Of a DNA stretch of 64,000 nucleotides, positions 45,201-49,719 are shown piece after piece (position 1 is the first letter of the stretch; each line of letters starts with the position of its first letter). Source of the DNA: Arcuatula senhousia (taxonomy: Eukaryota > Mollusca > Bivalvia > Mytilida > Mytilidae); contig OZ020313.1 in assembly GCA_963971305.1 (NCBI GenBank), positions 20,099,260 through 20,163,259 on the forward strand. Direction: 5' to 3'. The notes beneath the pieces were generated by a model. The model was given only the letters and a program-made list of their open reading frames with translations, was not told the DNA's origin and did no database searches. A program made the position numbers and the translations under genes.

Positions 45201-45827
45201 AAACAACTAAATCTGAGCCCGAGCCAATGCTGAGTAATGATAACACAATTTTACTTCAAAAAGCAACAGACATGACAGAAAGTATGACTATGGATACAGT
45301 AGAAGAGGAGACATATAAGTATGCAATGCTTCTTGCACAATCGGGATGGTGTCTCCACTAAAATCTGATGTTTTATATTGATGAAGCCTGACTATGGAGG
45401 CAATACAAATGTCATGACTGAGTGTCAAAAAAAATATATATCTCTGAAATAATGTTTGTTACAAAGTAATGCTTTATTAAAAGTACATGAAATATGCACA
45501 TGTAATTATTTTACTCTTAACATAATGGGTACCAAAAGGTACAGTATATGTGCAACTGTATGGGAAATTTGTGCAAGGTTTTTTTAAGCAAATTTCGTTT
45601 CATGGGCATCAATTGACATATTCATGCAAAGACTGACTGTCATGTAAAAGCCATCACAAATCAATGGCAAAATTAATTCTTGCAATTGCATTTCAAAGCA
45701 GAAAACATGAAATTTAATACACATGTACAGTTTCCTCGTGAATTTTATGTTATATTATTGTACATACCAGGTCCATCTGATAATCTGAAATAGGACTTTC
45801 ATCCCATATTTTGACTGCTCTGTCCAT
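131..45827 (-). CDS. AGBL2/3: Cytosolic carboxypeptidase 2/3-like (tubulin deglutamylase), 5' part of gene, 10 exons
   Basis: Gene-level entry. Coding exons in order of transcription: 45768-45827, 45018-45072, 25382-25444, 24455-24586, 14169-14239, 13553-13626, 12518-12600, 5664-5746, 5105-5238, 131-263. All introns are GT-AG and every junction keeps phase; the sum is 888 nt (296 codons). Seen in the translation: [16 protein letters not shown] near the N-terminus, an acidic Ser/Asp/Glu stretch, [46 protein letters not shown], and [13 protein letters not shown] followed by [10 protein letters not shown]. These match, in order, the N-terminal region and N-domain of vertebrate AGBL2/AGBL3 as I recall them. 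The family removes glutamates from polyglutamylated tubulin tails in cilia and axonemes. The zinc-binding M14 catalytic domain is not in the window; it should lie left of base 1. Assignment to the CCP2/CCP3 pair is strong; choosing between the two is not possible because the N-terminus combines traits of both. Confidence 0.9.
752..2258 (-). mobile_element. Helitron-like (pearl/HINE-type) non-autonomous element, GCTCACCTG family, inserted in the Tigger element
   Basis: On the minus strand it starts AACAAGAGGCTCCCAGGAGC (a hairpin GGCTCC-CA-GGAGCC) and ends in hairpin GGACC-AAA-GGTCC followed by CAGGTGAGCTAA. Subterminal inverted repeats are GCTCACCTG/CAGGTGAGC. A (GTC)n run lies at 805-831. 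The middle is a tandem array. The hairpin just before a CTAA end recalls Helitron 3' ends, and paired short subterminal repeats plus a tandem core recall Helentron-associated elements; the class is an inference. No Rep/helicase gene is present. Confidence 0.65.
1040..2210. repeat. Tandem array, about 7 units of 155-165 bp
   Basis: The phrase gaatgaaaactattgcagat (or a close variant) starts at 1181, 1346, 1504, 1661, 1819, 1976 and 2131, giving periods of 165, 158, 157, 158, 157 and 155. Each unit also carries a 'gatgaccccttatagggg' block. It forms the core of the element at 752-2258. Confidence 0.95.
2384..3979 (-). CDS. Tigger-type (CENP-B/TIGD-like) DDE transposase, 531 aa
   Basis: Intact ORF from ATG at 3979 to the stop at 2384. 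N-terminal psq/CENP-B helix-turn-helix about residues 22-70 ([20 protein letters not shown]), a second CENPB-type DNA-binding domain about 88-155 ([14 protein letters not shown]...[13 protein letters not shown]), then the DDE domain. Catalytic residues that can be seen: D191 in [10 protein letters not shown]296 in IVDNCPAHP and D327 in QPCDQGI, a DD30D spacing typical of pogo/Tigger. A run of Asp follows at about 400-408. The role is excision and integration of its own element at TA. The length is near the usual 450-600 aa. No frameshift or stop was seen. Confidence 0.93.
   Translation of the reverse strand: MLAEQSSEGTGLSGGIARSAKRKLNVKSIEDKYQAIVEVERGSKTKAEIARNFGVPANTLSTWIKNAQKIKEAYQQSSFGPDRKRMRTATYEDVEQALLKWFTSVRDQNLPISGPMLMTKAEEFASRLNHPDFKCSNGWLDRFKDRHNITFKKICGEAKSVNDNSNAMTEWAAELQKIMTDYSPDNIFNADETGLFFKLLPEKTLEFKGVDCSGGKRSKERLTVLVCTNMSGSEKVPLLVIGKAAKPRCFKDVKTLPTDYDSNKKAWMTSEIFTNWITKLDRKFQRQQRHNAMIVDNCPAHPKVKGMKNIRLVFLPPNTTSKTQPCDQGIIQNLKVHYRKRVMTKQISCAEKKIDFTLTVLDALRLLHRAWLSVTQTTISNCFRHAGFIVPDILTTSQEDDDDDDDDDIPLARLAGINFTEYANIDNDIPTAEPLTEDDIIQQITQKETEPESDDDEPDEPEKPVPTLATMIDMTEDFQSYFEAQDDSAEMLPLIAKLNDYFTRKQLKKKLNAKQTTLTSDFAIGVNSFRD
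4580..4681. mobile_element. Palindromic MITE-like hairpin next to the Tigger right end
   Basis: CTCGCTAGCCAAGGGTTAGG pairs with the inverted CTAGCCATTGGCTAGCGA region; the pairing continues through GGATCCGC/GCGGATC and ATCTCATC/GATGATAG, so nearly the whole 100 bp folds on itself. It begins within a few bases of the Tigger TA duplication. No coding capacity. Confidence 0.6.
4682..5104. other. Intron, no feature seen
   Basis: AT-rich intron sequence of the AGBL2/3-like gene. Short ORFs on the plus strand here show no family resemblance or codon structure. Confidence 0.5.
5105..5238 (-). CDS. AGBL2/3: AGBL2/3-like exon 9 (FESGNL motif)
   Basis: Acceptor cttttcag, donor CAAAC|gtaagt, 134 bp, in phase 0, out with two bases. 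It encodes FMRSRVNG... and [18 protein letters not shown]. The F.SRFESGNL motif is diagnostic for cytosolic carboxypeptidases of the CCP family. Confidence 0.93.
5664..5746 (-). CDS. AGBL2/3: AGBL2/3-like exon 8
   Basis: Acceptor actttcag, donor GCTTT|gtaagt, 83 bp. It translates as [20 protein letters not shown] then MYEPKSCF, leaving in phase 0. The TG.E..P...GEE...VV pattern followed by a Phe before the SRVGG-like motif fits the CCP2/3 N-domain. It is too short to stand out as an ORF and was located by predicting which part of the protein was missing between exons 7 and 9. Confidence 0.85.
5886..6110. repeat. Diverged copy of the GGCCGGATTTC MITE family (no clear ends)
   Basis: Shares 'agatgagcgacagatctg', 'cataccaaataacg', 'cagttgct' and 'gaaaactgtta' in order with the copies at 7376-9604, 11819-12023 and 13224-13427. 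The terminal inverted repeats are not visible. Confidence 0.6.
6111..7375. other. Intron, no feature seen
   Basis: AT-rich sequence with poly-A/T runs. I see no exon-like segment that fits the gene's phases and no repeat shared with the rest of the window. Confidence 0.5.
7376..9604. mobile_element. MITE with GGCCGGATTTC / GAAATCTGGCC ends, split by Helitron-like insertions
   Basis: Left end GGCCGGATTTC at 7376, right end GTGAAATCTGGCC ending at 9604. Uninterrupted relatives at 11819-12023 and 13224-13427 are about 204 bp long. Here the left 13 bp are separated from the body (restarting at about 9416 with GAAAGTAAGCGAGCGACAG) by 2 kb of GCTCACCTG-family sequence. Confidence 0.7.
7389..9415 (+). 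mobile_element. Helitron-like GCTCACCTG-family element(s): two 5' ends, one 3' end
   Basis: A first 5' terminus (AACAAGAGGCTCCCAAGAGC, CGCTCACCTG) lies at 7389 and a second (AACAAGAGGCTCCCAGGAGC) at 7618. Only one 3' terminus exists, hairpin TGACCCTTCGGGTCA plus GGTGAGCTAA ending at 9415. The core has about 500-bp units (taggtagatcttga-like block near 7837, 8338 and 8836). The likely history is one copy landing inside another with loss of a 3' end. Non-coding. Confidence 0.7.
9605..10294. other. Intron, no feature seen
   Basis: AT-rich intron sequence; nothing recognised. Confidence 0.5.
10295..11766 (+). mobile_element. Helitron-like GCTCACCTG-family element, full length
   Basis: Starts AACAAGAGGCTCCCAGGAGC and CGCTCACCTG; ends in hairpin TGACCCTTCGGGTCA then GGTGAGCTAA. 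A GACG/GGAC microsatellite lies at about 11668-11718, just inside the 3' hairpin. About 2.7 tandem units of about 500 bp: the ggtgctgatcac block recurs near 10432, 10931 and 11433. Same family as 7389-9415 and 752-2258. Non-coding; lies in an AGBL2/3-like intron. Confidence 0.75.
11819..12023. mobile_element. MITE, GGCCRGATT / GAAATCTGG family
   Basis: Left GGCCAGATTGTG, right GTGAAATCTGG, about 205 bp. Contains the family blocks GAGCAACAGACC, CTGATGCTGTATA and TTCACCATTTTATAAC. It is uninterrupted and so serves as a size reference for the split copy at 7376-9604. Confidence 0.65.
12024..12517. other. Intron with short repeat debris
   Basis: 12218-12310 carries a CGCCCC / GGGGGGC block and 'tctgtccgtctgtccc', similar to the ends of other repeat families in the window. 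No exon seen. Confidence 0.4.
12518..12600 (-). CDS. AGBL2/3: AGBL2/3-like exon 7
   Basis: Acceptor ttcacag, donor ACCCA|gtaagt, 83 bp. It encodes [19 protein letters not shown] and PEPFYKP. It corresponds to the block in AGBL2 and AGBL3 that precedes the PTG motif. One base left over completes Thr with exon 8 (PTG). Confidence 0.9.
12601..13552. mobile_element. Intron with a MITE copy at about 13224-13427
   Basis: 13224-13427 has left GGACGGATTTCG, right GTGAAATCCGG, and the body GATGAGCGACAGACC...CTGATGCTGTACATACC shared with the two copies further left. The rest (12601-13223 and 13428-13552) is featureless AT-rich intron. Confidence 0.65.
13553..13626 (-). CDS. AGBL2/3: AGBL2/3-like exon 6
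   Basis: Acceptor aatttcag, donor AGATG|gtaact, 74 bp. It enters in phase 0 and leaves two bases (TG) that complete Trp with the next exon. It encodes [18 protein letters not shown] and ends QQAARW. The LREPR motif and the RWP junction are hallmark positions in the N-terminus of CCP2 and CCP3. Confidence 0.9.
14169..14239 (-). CDS. AGBL2/3: AGBL2/3-like exon 5 (common exon)
   Basis: Acceptor cattttag, donor GGAATG|gtaggc, 71 bp. It needs one incoming base (a G from either exon 4 or exon C, both of which supply one) and leaves in phase 0. It encodes [20 protein letters not shown]. The RTTQ...YQ part is close to the segment just before the LREPR motif in vertebrate AGBL3. This is the first exon shared by the two best-supported isoforms. 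Confidence 0.85.
14240..15475. other. Intron, no feature seen
   Basis: AT-rich; no exon, repeat or RNA gene recognised between exon 5 and the MITE at 15476. Confidence 0.5.
15476..15694. mobile_element. MITE with TACCGTATRAGTTG ends
   Basis: Left TACCGTATAAGTTG followed by a T run and CGCGGG...CTAATTTTCGC; the right end is the inverted form (CAACTCATACGGTA) with CCTGGGAGCTAAATTTTGCG on the other strand. About 219 bp, non-coding, with internal inverted pairing around AGAATATT/CTCGTATA. Confidence 0.6.
15695..17061. other. Intron; repeat debris at about 16660-16840
   Basis: 16660-16840 contains 'cagatccagag', a C homopolymer (about 16756-16766) and 'tctggatccatcc', a decayed copy of the GGCGGATCC-type element seen near 47.9, 56.2 and 57.3 kb. 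The remainder is featureless. Confidence 0.4.
17062..17263 (-). CDS. AGBL2/3: Alternative first exon (C) of the AGBL2/3-like gene (AGBL3-type N-terminus)
   Basis: ATG at 17261-17263, 67 codons ([18 protein letters not shown]...), donor GCAG|gtaaca with one base left, in the same phase as exon 4. An in-frame TAA lies one codon upstream of the ATG's preceding codon, and no AG inside the early part of the exon gives the phase needed to be joined to exon 4. It therefore reads as an alternative start rather than an internal exon. It carries an acidic run and then [21 protein letters not shown], which recalls the start of vertebrate AGBL3 (acidic stretch, then a hydrophobic block ending LLT...FF). 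Joined to 14239, it gives a 260-codon partial isoform. Confidence 0.7.
17264..18904. other. Region upstream of the alternative first exon C; possible internal promoter
   Basis: If exon C is a true transcription start, its promoter lies here. I saw no convincing TATA or Inr signal and no repeats shared with elsewhere in the window. Confidence 0.3.
18905..19155 (-). repeat. Interspersed repeat, 'FTGFVSxLSDF' family, copy 1
   Basis: Shares 'agacaaaaccagt', 'gaagaaa.aacaacat', 'aatcaacaac' and 'ttcttgcttgctatagcaca' in order with 48594-48770. A third copy in the opposite orientation is at 19535-19665. A short conserved reading frame recurs between copies. Confidence 0.65.
19535..19665 (+). repeat. 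Interspersed repeat, 'FTGFVSxLSDF' family, copy 2
   Basis: The translated strand reads ...[20 protein letters not shown], and 48594-48779 (minus) reads ...FVLFSFVFTGFVSSVSDF. The DNA (tactggttttgtctctgccc then ttcggacttttgatattcgg) is the repeat consensus rather than a gene. Confidence 0.6.
19666..21184. other. Intron, no feature seen
   Basis: AT-rich, with a T homopolymer near 20740 and several short open frames without family resemblance. Confidence 0.45.
21185..22102. mobile_element. Helitron-like element with ATACGACCGCAA / TTGCAGTCGTAT ends
   Basis: Subterminal inverted repeats ATACGACCGCAA (21185) and TTGCAGTCGTAT (22102). Next to the left end is 'gttgaaccctgtacgtt...ggcccaatatgga'; inside the right end are a (GAC/AAC)n run at about 22027-22062 and a CGCAAAA-TTTTGC hairpin. 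Core units contain 'ttggcccc' and 'aaccccaaatgcaa'. The core is shared with 39418-40418, whose termini differ. Confidence 0.65.
22211..23570. mobile_element. Helitron-like element, GTCTCCCC family, with an internal inverted-repeat module
   Basis: Left GTCTCCCCCC at 22211; right terminal hairpin GTCTCCCC...GGGGGGAGAC at 23545-23570 with a (GGAC) run just before it. The right part is a tandem array of about 165-bp units (agggccataactcc, gaggatcaaaatttcctggt, ttcagaggagttgc). A 588-bp inverted-repeat module sits at 22433-23020, and a decayed ACTGTGGATTC-type MITE at about 22260-22360. Confidence 0.6.
22433..23020. repeat. Nested inverted-repeat module A
   Basis: Outer arms AAAGGAGTATGTTC at 22433 and the inverted ATACTCCTTT at 23020. 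Inner arms TGGCCGCATGCTCTGACCAA (22681-22700) and TTGGTCAGAATATGCGGCCA (22764-22783) match at 18 of 20 positions. Module B at 34704-35287 has the same layout and nearly the same length. Confidence 0.8.
23571..24454. other. Intron, no feature seen
   Basis: AT-rich intron between the GTCTCCCC element and exon 4. Confidence 0.45.
24455..24586 (-). CDS. AGBL2/3: AGBL2/3-like exon 4 (acidic, serine-rich linker)
   Basis: Acceptor tttttcag, donor GGAG|gtaatt, 132 bp, phase 1 at both ends. It encodes a Tyr/Trp-containing segment ([14 protein letters not shown]) followed by a Ser/Asp/Glu-rich tail ending in DDDKKNG. The length is divisible by three, so it is a possible cassette exon. The acidic linker probably tolerates sequence drift; the segment before the conserved LREPR block varies in length between vertebrate CCPs. 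Confidence 0.75.
25382..25444 (-). CDS. AGBL2/3: AGBL2/3-like exon 3
   Basis: Acceptor atttcag, donor TTCAG|gtatcc, 63 bp. It starts with two bases completing a Gly codon, then 20 codons ([14 protein letters not shown]...) and one base left. The phase matches exon 2 upstream and exon 4 downstream. Being a multiple of three with the same phase at both ends, it could be skipped without a frame change. The sequence is low in conservation; the assignment rests on phase and position. Confidence 0.7.
25877..26454. mobile_element. Helitron-like element, GTCTCGYCTG family
   Basis: Left GTCTCGTCTG at 25877, right CAGGCGAGAC ending at 26454. Core of about 181-bp tandem units: 'accataac.t.aactgtctg' recurs at about 26110 and 26291, each unit with atcagatgcctagctattat and 'atggggtcagggtcac'. 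The same family fills 59208-61070 in the opposite orientation. Confidence 0.7.
26455..31152. other. Long intron; one SINE-like repeat copy at about 27669-27783
   Basis: 27669-27783 ('gatgtggaataagtgtacgc' then 'cgccagcagccttcaac') is one of four copies (see also about 54984, 57951 and 61826). About 30000-30185 has the tgctgagaaaa...acggacagacgaacg pattern of repeat ends. No exon was recognised elsewhere. Confidence 0.45.
31153..31267 (-). CDS. Candidate alternative first exon (B) of the AGBL2/3-like gene
   Basis: An ATG at 31265-31267 opens 38 codons ([16 protein letters not shown]...) ending at a strong donor, AATG|gtaagg, with one leftover base (G). That phase is the one needed to join any of the downstream exons at 25444, 24586 or 14239. 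An in-frame TAA lies upstream. An alternative reading starts at the acceptor-like aaacag just upstream of the ATG; in that frame the segment is also open but ends in phase 0, which does not fit. No family resemblance was recognised in the peptide, so this remains a candidate from splice-phase logic only. Confidence 0.4.
31268..34703. other. Intron, no feature seen
   Basis: About 3.4 kb of AT-rich sequence without a recognisable exon, repeat family or RNA. Confidence 0.45.
34704..35635. mobile_element. Helitron-like element fragment with nested inverted-repeat module B
   Basis: Module B is 34704-35287: outer arms AAAGGAGTAAAGCCACGAAG and the inverted form ending CTACCCCTTT, sharing AAGGCCTCAAATCGGCCC exactly; inner arms TGGCCACATTCGTCGACCA (34952-34970) and TGGTCGACGAGTGTGGCCA (35033-35051) match at 18 of 19. 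It is followed by about 170-bp tandem units with 'cagaggagttgtg' and a tail 'ccttcactttgtggcagggg'. Confidence 0.65.
35813..36014. mobile_element. MITE with TACTGTGG ends (ACTGTGGATTMATT family)
   Basis: Left TACTGTGGTTTCATTATTAT, right ending in ATTAATCCACAGTA. Internal inverted blocks TTCGTGG/CCACGAA and GGTATCAATTTTC/AAATTGGTATCC. Related copies are at 54471-54665 and a decayed one at about 22260-22360. Confidence 0.75.
36176..36266 (+). repeat. Direct repeat copy 1 (partner at 42546-42628)
   Basis: Shares 'cttatctgatgcagaggatc' and agacagcccttcactagatt with 42546-42628, with small indels. Confidence 0.85.
36431..37453 (+). repeat. 1,023-bp direct duplication, unit 1
   Basis: Matches 37748-38770 at a constant offset of 1,317 bp at both ends; no mismatch was found in the stretches I compared, including a run of ten A. 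The unit contains about five 47-bp tandem repeats (gtttcataaattct-like, 36513-36720) and a series of GGAAGANCRTC motifs about 40 bp apart (37082-37370). Non-coding. Confidence 0.95.
37748..38770 (+). repeat. 1,023-bp direct duplication, unit 2
   Basis: Second copy, separated from the first by a 294-bp unique spacer (37454-37747). Both lie in the large AGBL2/3-like intron. The whole block is flanked by a direct repeat, gaatttcaccctaatcagag, at 36411 and again at 38823. Confidence 0.95.
38848..39315 (+). repeat. 468-bp direct repeat, copy 1
   Basis: Begins ggtcacagtcttgtattg and ends 'caagactggtacct'. Matches 41591-42058 at a constant offset of 2,743 bp with one mismatch noticed (g/a in 'gtttggtgtc'). 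Open frames in it are a by-product. Confidence 0.95.
39418..40418. mobile_element. Helitron-like element with CCTGCGTCGC / GCGACGCAGG ends
   Basis: Left CCTGCGTCGC, right hairpin CGCCTTCGGCG leading into GACGCAGG. A (GGAC)5 microsatellite lies at about 40353-40374. Core units of about 151-161 bp ('acccttccttttatg' near 39780, 39931 and 40092). The left side has 'gttgaaccctgtacgttc' shared with 21185-22102. Confidence 0.7.
40419..41590. other. Intron, no feature seen
   Basis: AT-rich sequence lying between the Helitron-like element and repeat copy 2. Confidence 0.45.
41591..42058 (+). repeat. 468-bp direct repeat, copy 2
   Basis: Near-identical partner of 38848-39315. It ends at the same base ('tggtacct'), after which the sequences diverge completely. 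Confidence 0.95.
42059..44617. other. Intron; short repeat at 42546-42628
   Basis: Contains the partner of 36176-36266 and otherwise AT-rich intron. A frame near 44394-44470 on the minus strand looks protein-like but lacks an acceptor (see rejected items). Confidence 0.45.
44618..44752. mobile_element. Palindromic MITE-like hairpin, GTGACCCGG family
   Basis: TTATCACCCTAG at 44618 pairs with CTAGGGTGATAA at 44752; inside, GTGACCCGG pairs with CCGGGTCAC, and at the centre AAGGTCACCC-GAGGGCTTGCCCC-GAGGGTGACCTT forms a further stem. It lies about 270 bp downstream of exon 2 in the host intron. Confidence 0.7.
45018..45072 (-). CDS. AGBL2/3: AGBL2/3-like exon 2
   Basis: Acceptor ttttacag, donor ACAG|gtgagt, 55 bp, enters in phase 0 and leaves with one base of the next codon. 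It encodes [18 protein letters not shown]. This strongly resembles the PYEDFM...HLQYYGYF segment near the start of vertebrate AGBL2, which anchors the gene's 5' end here. The next exon I could find is 19.6 kb away. Confidence 0.85.
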
Positions 45828-45843
45828 TTCTTTAACTTAATCC
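45768..45843 (-). CDS. AGBL2/3: AGBL2/3-like exon 1 (coding start, AGBL2-type N-terminus)
   Basis: Coding part is 45768-45827: ATG at 45825-45827, 20 codons starting [12 protein letters not shown], donor CTG|gtatgta, phase 0. An in-frame TAA lies four codons before the ATG, so this is the true first Met of the reading frame. A good acceptor (ttttctag) ends at 45844, so 45828-45843 is probably a short leader piece and a non-coding exon likely lies further upstream (not located). It joins the next exon in frame. Confidence 0.8.
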
Positions 45844-47300
45844 CTAGAAAACATTTATTGTTTTAAGTACAAAACATGTATTTTTTTTCATTTTAGATCT
45901 ATGATATTGATGTAGCCTGCATGCTATTTTTCATCACTTAAGTGGGATCTCTGACTGACAGTATACAGCTAAATAAAAAAGTATGTTTGCTTCCAGTTTC
46001 CCTACCTACCCTATCATTTGAATTGCCAGTTTTGCATAAGCACCATTAAACTTAAAATCTACATGTACCCCTGAGACCTTCATCATGTTCATTCATTCAA
46101 GTAAAAAAAAAAGATTAAATTCCTGTGACCTACATTATCTTGAACCTACCCTAGCTATTTTCAAGCATAAAACAAACATGCATGTGTGTATATATATATA
46201 TATTTTTGCCTAAGCTAAATGAAGCTATATCTGATGATTACTTTTTTACTTTGCTATGCTTTGTAAGAGAATACCAAAAATTCTATAACAAATTTAAGTT
46301 TGAGTTCAATATGATGAATGATGATATATACTTACAACTACAAATCTTCATTTACTAAAAAGACTACTCAAACATATTTCCATTTCTTAATTCATTATTT
46401 TCCTTAGTTCCTAAAAGATTCCAAGCTGTGAATTCAATTTTTAAAGCTTAAGAAAGTCAAACCTAAAATTTAGACAACAGTTGGAATTTGAATGATTAGT
46501 TCTGTGGTGGTTCTTGTTGAAATAATTGAGCATTTCTCATGTCGTTACTGTTTTTCTTAATTATTTAAAGTCATTATTGAATCACACCAGAGCATAATCA
46601 TGTTAAATTTAAGTGTTAGTTTCCACTCTTCCTTTCACTTTCCATTCACTTTCACACCGACCGACTAACATCAAAAGACGCTTTCATCCGCATTAAGAAA
46701 TATAGGACACGTTGTCTTACATAATCTAATTGACTTCAATTAATTCATCAAGCATAGAAAATGCTTTTCAAATATTTAAGAAATAATTTCTGTAATCTAG
46801 AATGCTTTAGTATCTCGTAAATGAGAAAAACGAAAGAACTTTTAAAAAAAGTATTGCAGACGACGCTTCCGCGATGTTGTCATCTATTCCGCAGAAATAA
46901 AATGTATAAAATTGAAATTGGATTAATTGAAGAATGTTTTTTTATTCAATACTGGGTCAAAATAATTTATTATATTTAACATATTTAAATACTTTTTTGG
47001 AGTGTTATGATATTTTTAGTTGAAATAAAATGCGCACCTGCTATCACGCAGATGAATATAAAGCTTGATAAAAAATATAAACGAGCAACCTATTAGACGC
47101 GGAGTAATTTTACTCTCGTCCAGTCATCACTGGTTAATAAATGAAAGTTTGTTGATTTTTCAAACGTCTTTTATGCCTTTCTATGGAATTAATCAGAATA
47201 AATTAAAATTGAATTATAAACAGACAAAAGATTAAGGAATATCTGTGTGAAAATCTCATTAGATTGGTTGGTAAATAAACTTTTTTTTTAAAAATTGTAA
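45844..47300. promoter_or_regulatory. Region upstream of the AGBL2/3-like gene; probable leader exon and promoter not located
   Basis: The acceptor at 45844 implies at least one non-coding exon to the right. A (TA)n run lies at about 46189-46202. Sequence around 46660-46700 and 46857-46900 is richer in CG dinucleotides. I saw no TATA box or defined start site, so placing the promoter here is inference from gene order alone. Confidence 0.35.
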
Positions 47301-48387
47301 AAAATTGAGGGTTGGGAAGACCTTTTCCGGGACGCCGGGATTGGCCATATTATTTAACGGGAATTCGGGAAAAGCGACTAGCGGGAAACAGGAACCTGCA
47401 TTTTATTTTTCGGGATGCTACATCGGTAGTTTTTATTATTCGGAAAAATGGGATTATAAAATTATTTTGACGGGAATTCGGGACGGGACCCCCTCCTCCC
47501 CTCCCCCAAAATTGTATTTGGGTAGTATGAGCTATTTTGATACTCCTTGGTGCCAAGGTTATATATAAGTAAATTTAACACATGTAAAATCTCAAAACAT
47601 TGAAGAATGGCTGTAAAAAAGAATTCTATTTTTATGGTCCTTGTGATATTAAAGTAGATTTGTTTTAAGTTGCACATTTCATATTGTGTATTTGAACAAA
47701 ATCTCGTTTATTTGCATCAGATGTTGTGAGATTTTACCCGATTTGCTAAGGCACGGGATATGATTTCGGTAAAACCGTAAACATGAATAAGAAATTCTTA
47801 TAGTTACGGCAAAGGCGAGACGGAGACCGAATCATTTACGGCCGTAACAAAAATAGTTTTCCAATTGTTACCAAAGGCGGATCTAGGACCGGCGTACCGG
47901 GTGCCCCCCCCCACGTTTGACAGAAAAAAAAATGGTTAGGAACTGTATGAATTAAACAAGAGGTCCCAATAGGTTTATTATTTATAATTGCGCGCCCCCT
48001 TCTGAAAATTTATGGATCCGCCACTGGTTACGGCACTTAATATTCAGCTCTGGATGGTAGTACCATGGAATACTTCCATGATAATACATAAAGGTAACAA
48101 ATAACTGGCAAAACTACTATCAATCTCACAAGACAAAACAAGGAAGACATACCGGAGAAAATGTAAACGAGTTGACTATTTATCGACCACATCGATCTGC
48201 ACATTTTCGCAGACTGGAAAACAATCGCACTGCAATGGCGGTTAAAAATCAGAAACGAAACAAGAATTGTGTAGTAGTTAAATTCAAAAACCAGAATAGA
48301 AACTGTAGGAATAAAAGACTGTGTATATTCTAATAGTTATACAGGTTTATGATGGTGGCAATTTCATAATACTTTCCGCCCTTCATT
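47301..48387. repeat. Repeat debris: 'cgggaattcggga' copies and GGATCC-type element ends
   Basis: 47325-47490 has several 'cgggaattcggga' or 'cgggatt' motifs. 47872-48025 has GGCGGATCTAGG, a C run, and 'atggatccgccactgg' at the other side, the ends of a hAT-like non-autonomous element. No gene seen. Confidence 0.45.
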
Positions 48388-48482
48388 GTCGGTAAACCCC
48401 GATTGATTCCGCTCCGTTCTATCTCTCCATCACCATGATGGAGCGAGAGAGAACGGAGCGGAATCAACCGGGGGTTACCGAC
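48388..48482. repeat. 95-bp near-perfect palindrome
   Basis: GTCGGTAAACCCC...GATTCCGCTCCGTTCT on the left pairs with AGAACGGAGCGGAATC...GGGGGTTACCGAC on the right, with a short loop at CCATCACCATGATGG. Flanks show 'ccgccctt' on both sides. Confidence 0.85.
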
Positions 48483-48593
48483 GATGTCCGCCCTTCTCAT
48501 CCCGTCGGGCTCACAAAGCGATCCTTAATATAATACTTACATTATGTATCTTTTTACAAAGAAGCTAAGAGGTATTAATGGTGGATCCTAATG

Positions 48594-48821
48594 TTAAAAG
48601 TCCGAAACACTAGAGACAAAACCAGTAAACACGAACGAGAACAGCACGAAGAAACAGACAACATGAAAACACAAAAACAACTGAGGAACAGCAATCAACA
48701 GCGCGAGCTCCTGTCGTAACAAGACGGCAAAGGTAAGAAATTCCTGCTTGCTATAGCACATCGATCCGCCGCGTTGCAAAGGAGTAAAGGTCTTGTTCTT
48801 TGTTGGCCAATTTTCTGGATT
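48594..48821 (-). repeat. 'FTGFVSxLSDF' family copy 3 followed by a 51-bp direct repeat
   Basis: 48594-48770 matches 18905-19155. 48771-48821 (gcgttgcaaaggagtaaagg ... tttctggatt) recurs at 52140-52190 with no difference seen. Confidence 0.75.
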
Positions 48822-49719
48822 GCAAAATTAAAACTGAATGATGGATAGTCGGTGCCAATAAAAACATATAAATTAATTGACGCTAGTAACTGGTTCTAGG
48901 CCCTTGGGATTAAACTAGCTGACCGGTGATTGTGCTGTTACATTTTATTGGAAAGAGTGGCCTTAGTTCTGGTTGTTGATGGTGTTATATGATCGACTAG
49001 AATGTTGATGAGTAAGTTGGCAAGTTAGATCTTGGTTCTTCTACATCCCGCGTGGAAATTCCCTGTTCAGTAACATTTGGCATTGATCATTACACTACTT
49101 GATGTTCTCTTGCTGCTACAGCTACGATGCACCATAAATTGACTTTGTGTGTTGGAAATTCATAAACTCTATATAAAAAAACAGGATGGCGTTTGTTTTC
49201 TTTATACAGTTTTATTATAATAGCCGATTTCTTTCGAAAGCCAGTTTATTTAATCTCATTTCAAAAATTAGGGTCGATATTGTTTGTTGTCTCCCGCTGC
49301 TTGCTTTTAGACCAAGGTTATTACTCTATTTTATTCACAAGGTTGGGTGGAGCTTAAATTTCTCAGTTTAAAGGAAGAATTCCGCAATAATTGACCCGCG
49401 ACCAACCCAGTCAATAAAATAAAGTAATATAAATAAATACGTCTCATACAGTCTTTTACAAAGTTTATCATTCGATATCAACCATTGGTAGAAAAAAATA
49501 TCAGAGTTTATTGTTTTCAACTTTGCGTAAGTTTATTCCTTTATTTTGTGTCTAACAACTGCATGTGTTGTGTTTTGTGTTACTCCCAACCCCTAACAAC
49601 GCGATGGAATATGGTGCAATTATTTTTTAACCTGGTTTAACACACTATTTCTTTTAAAATGCATGTAATTAGTCAGGACCATTGCGATCTTCAAAAGCTT
49701 AAAGGTGCGATTTTTGTGT
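48822..49719. other. Intergenic, no feature seen
   Basis: Mixed-composition sequence with short open frames only. Confidence 0.4.
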
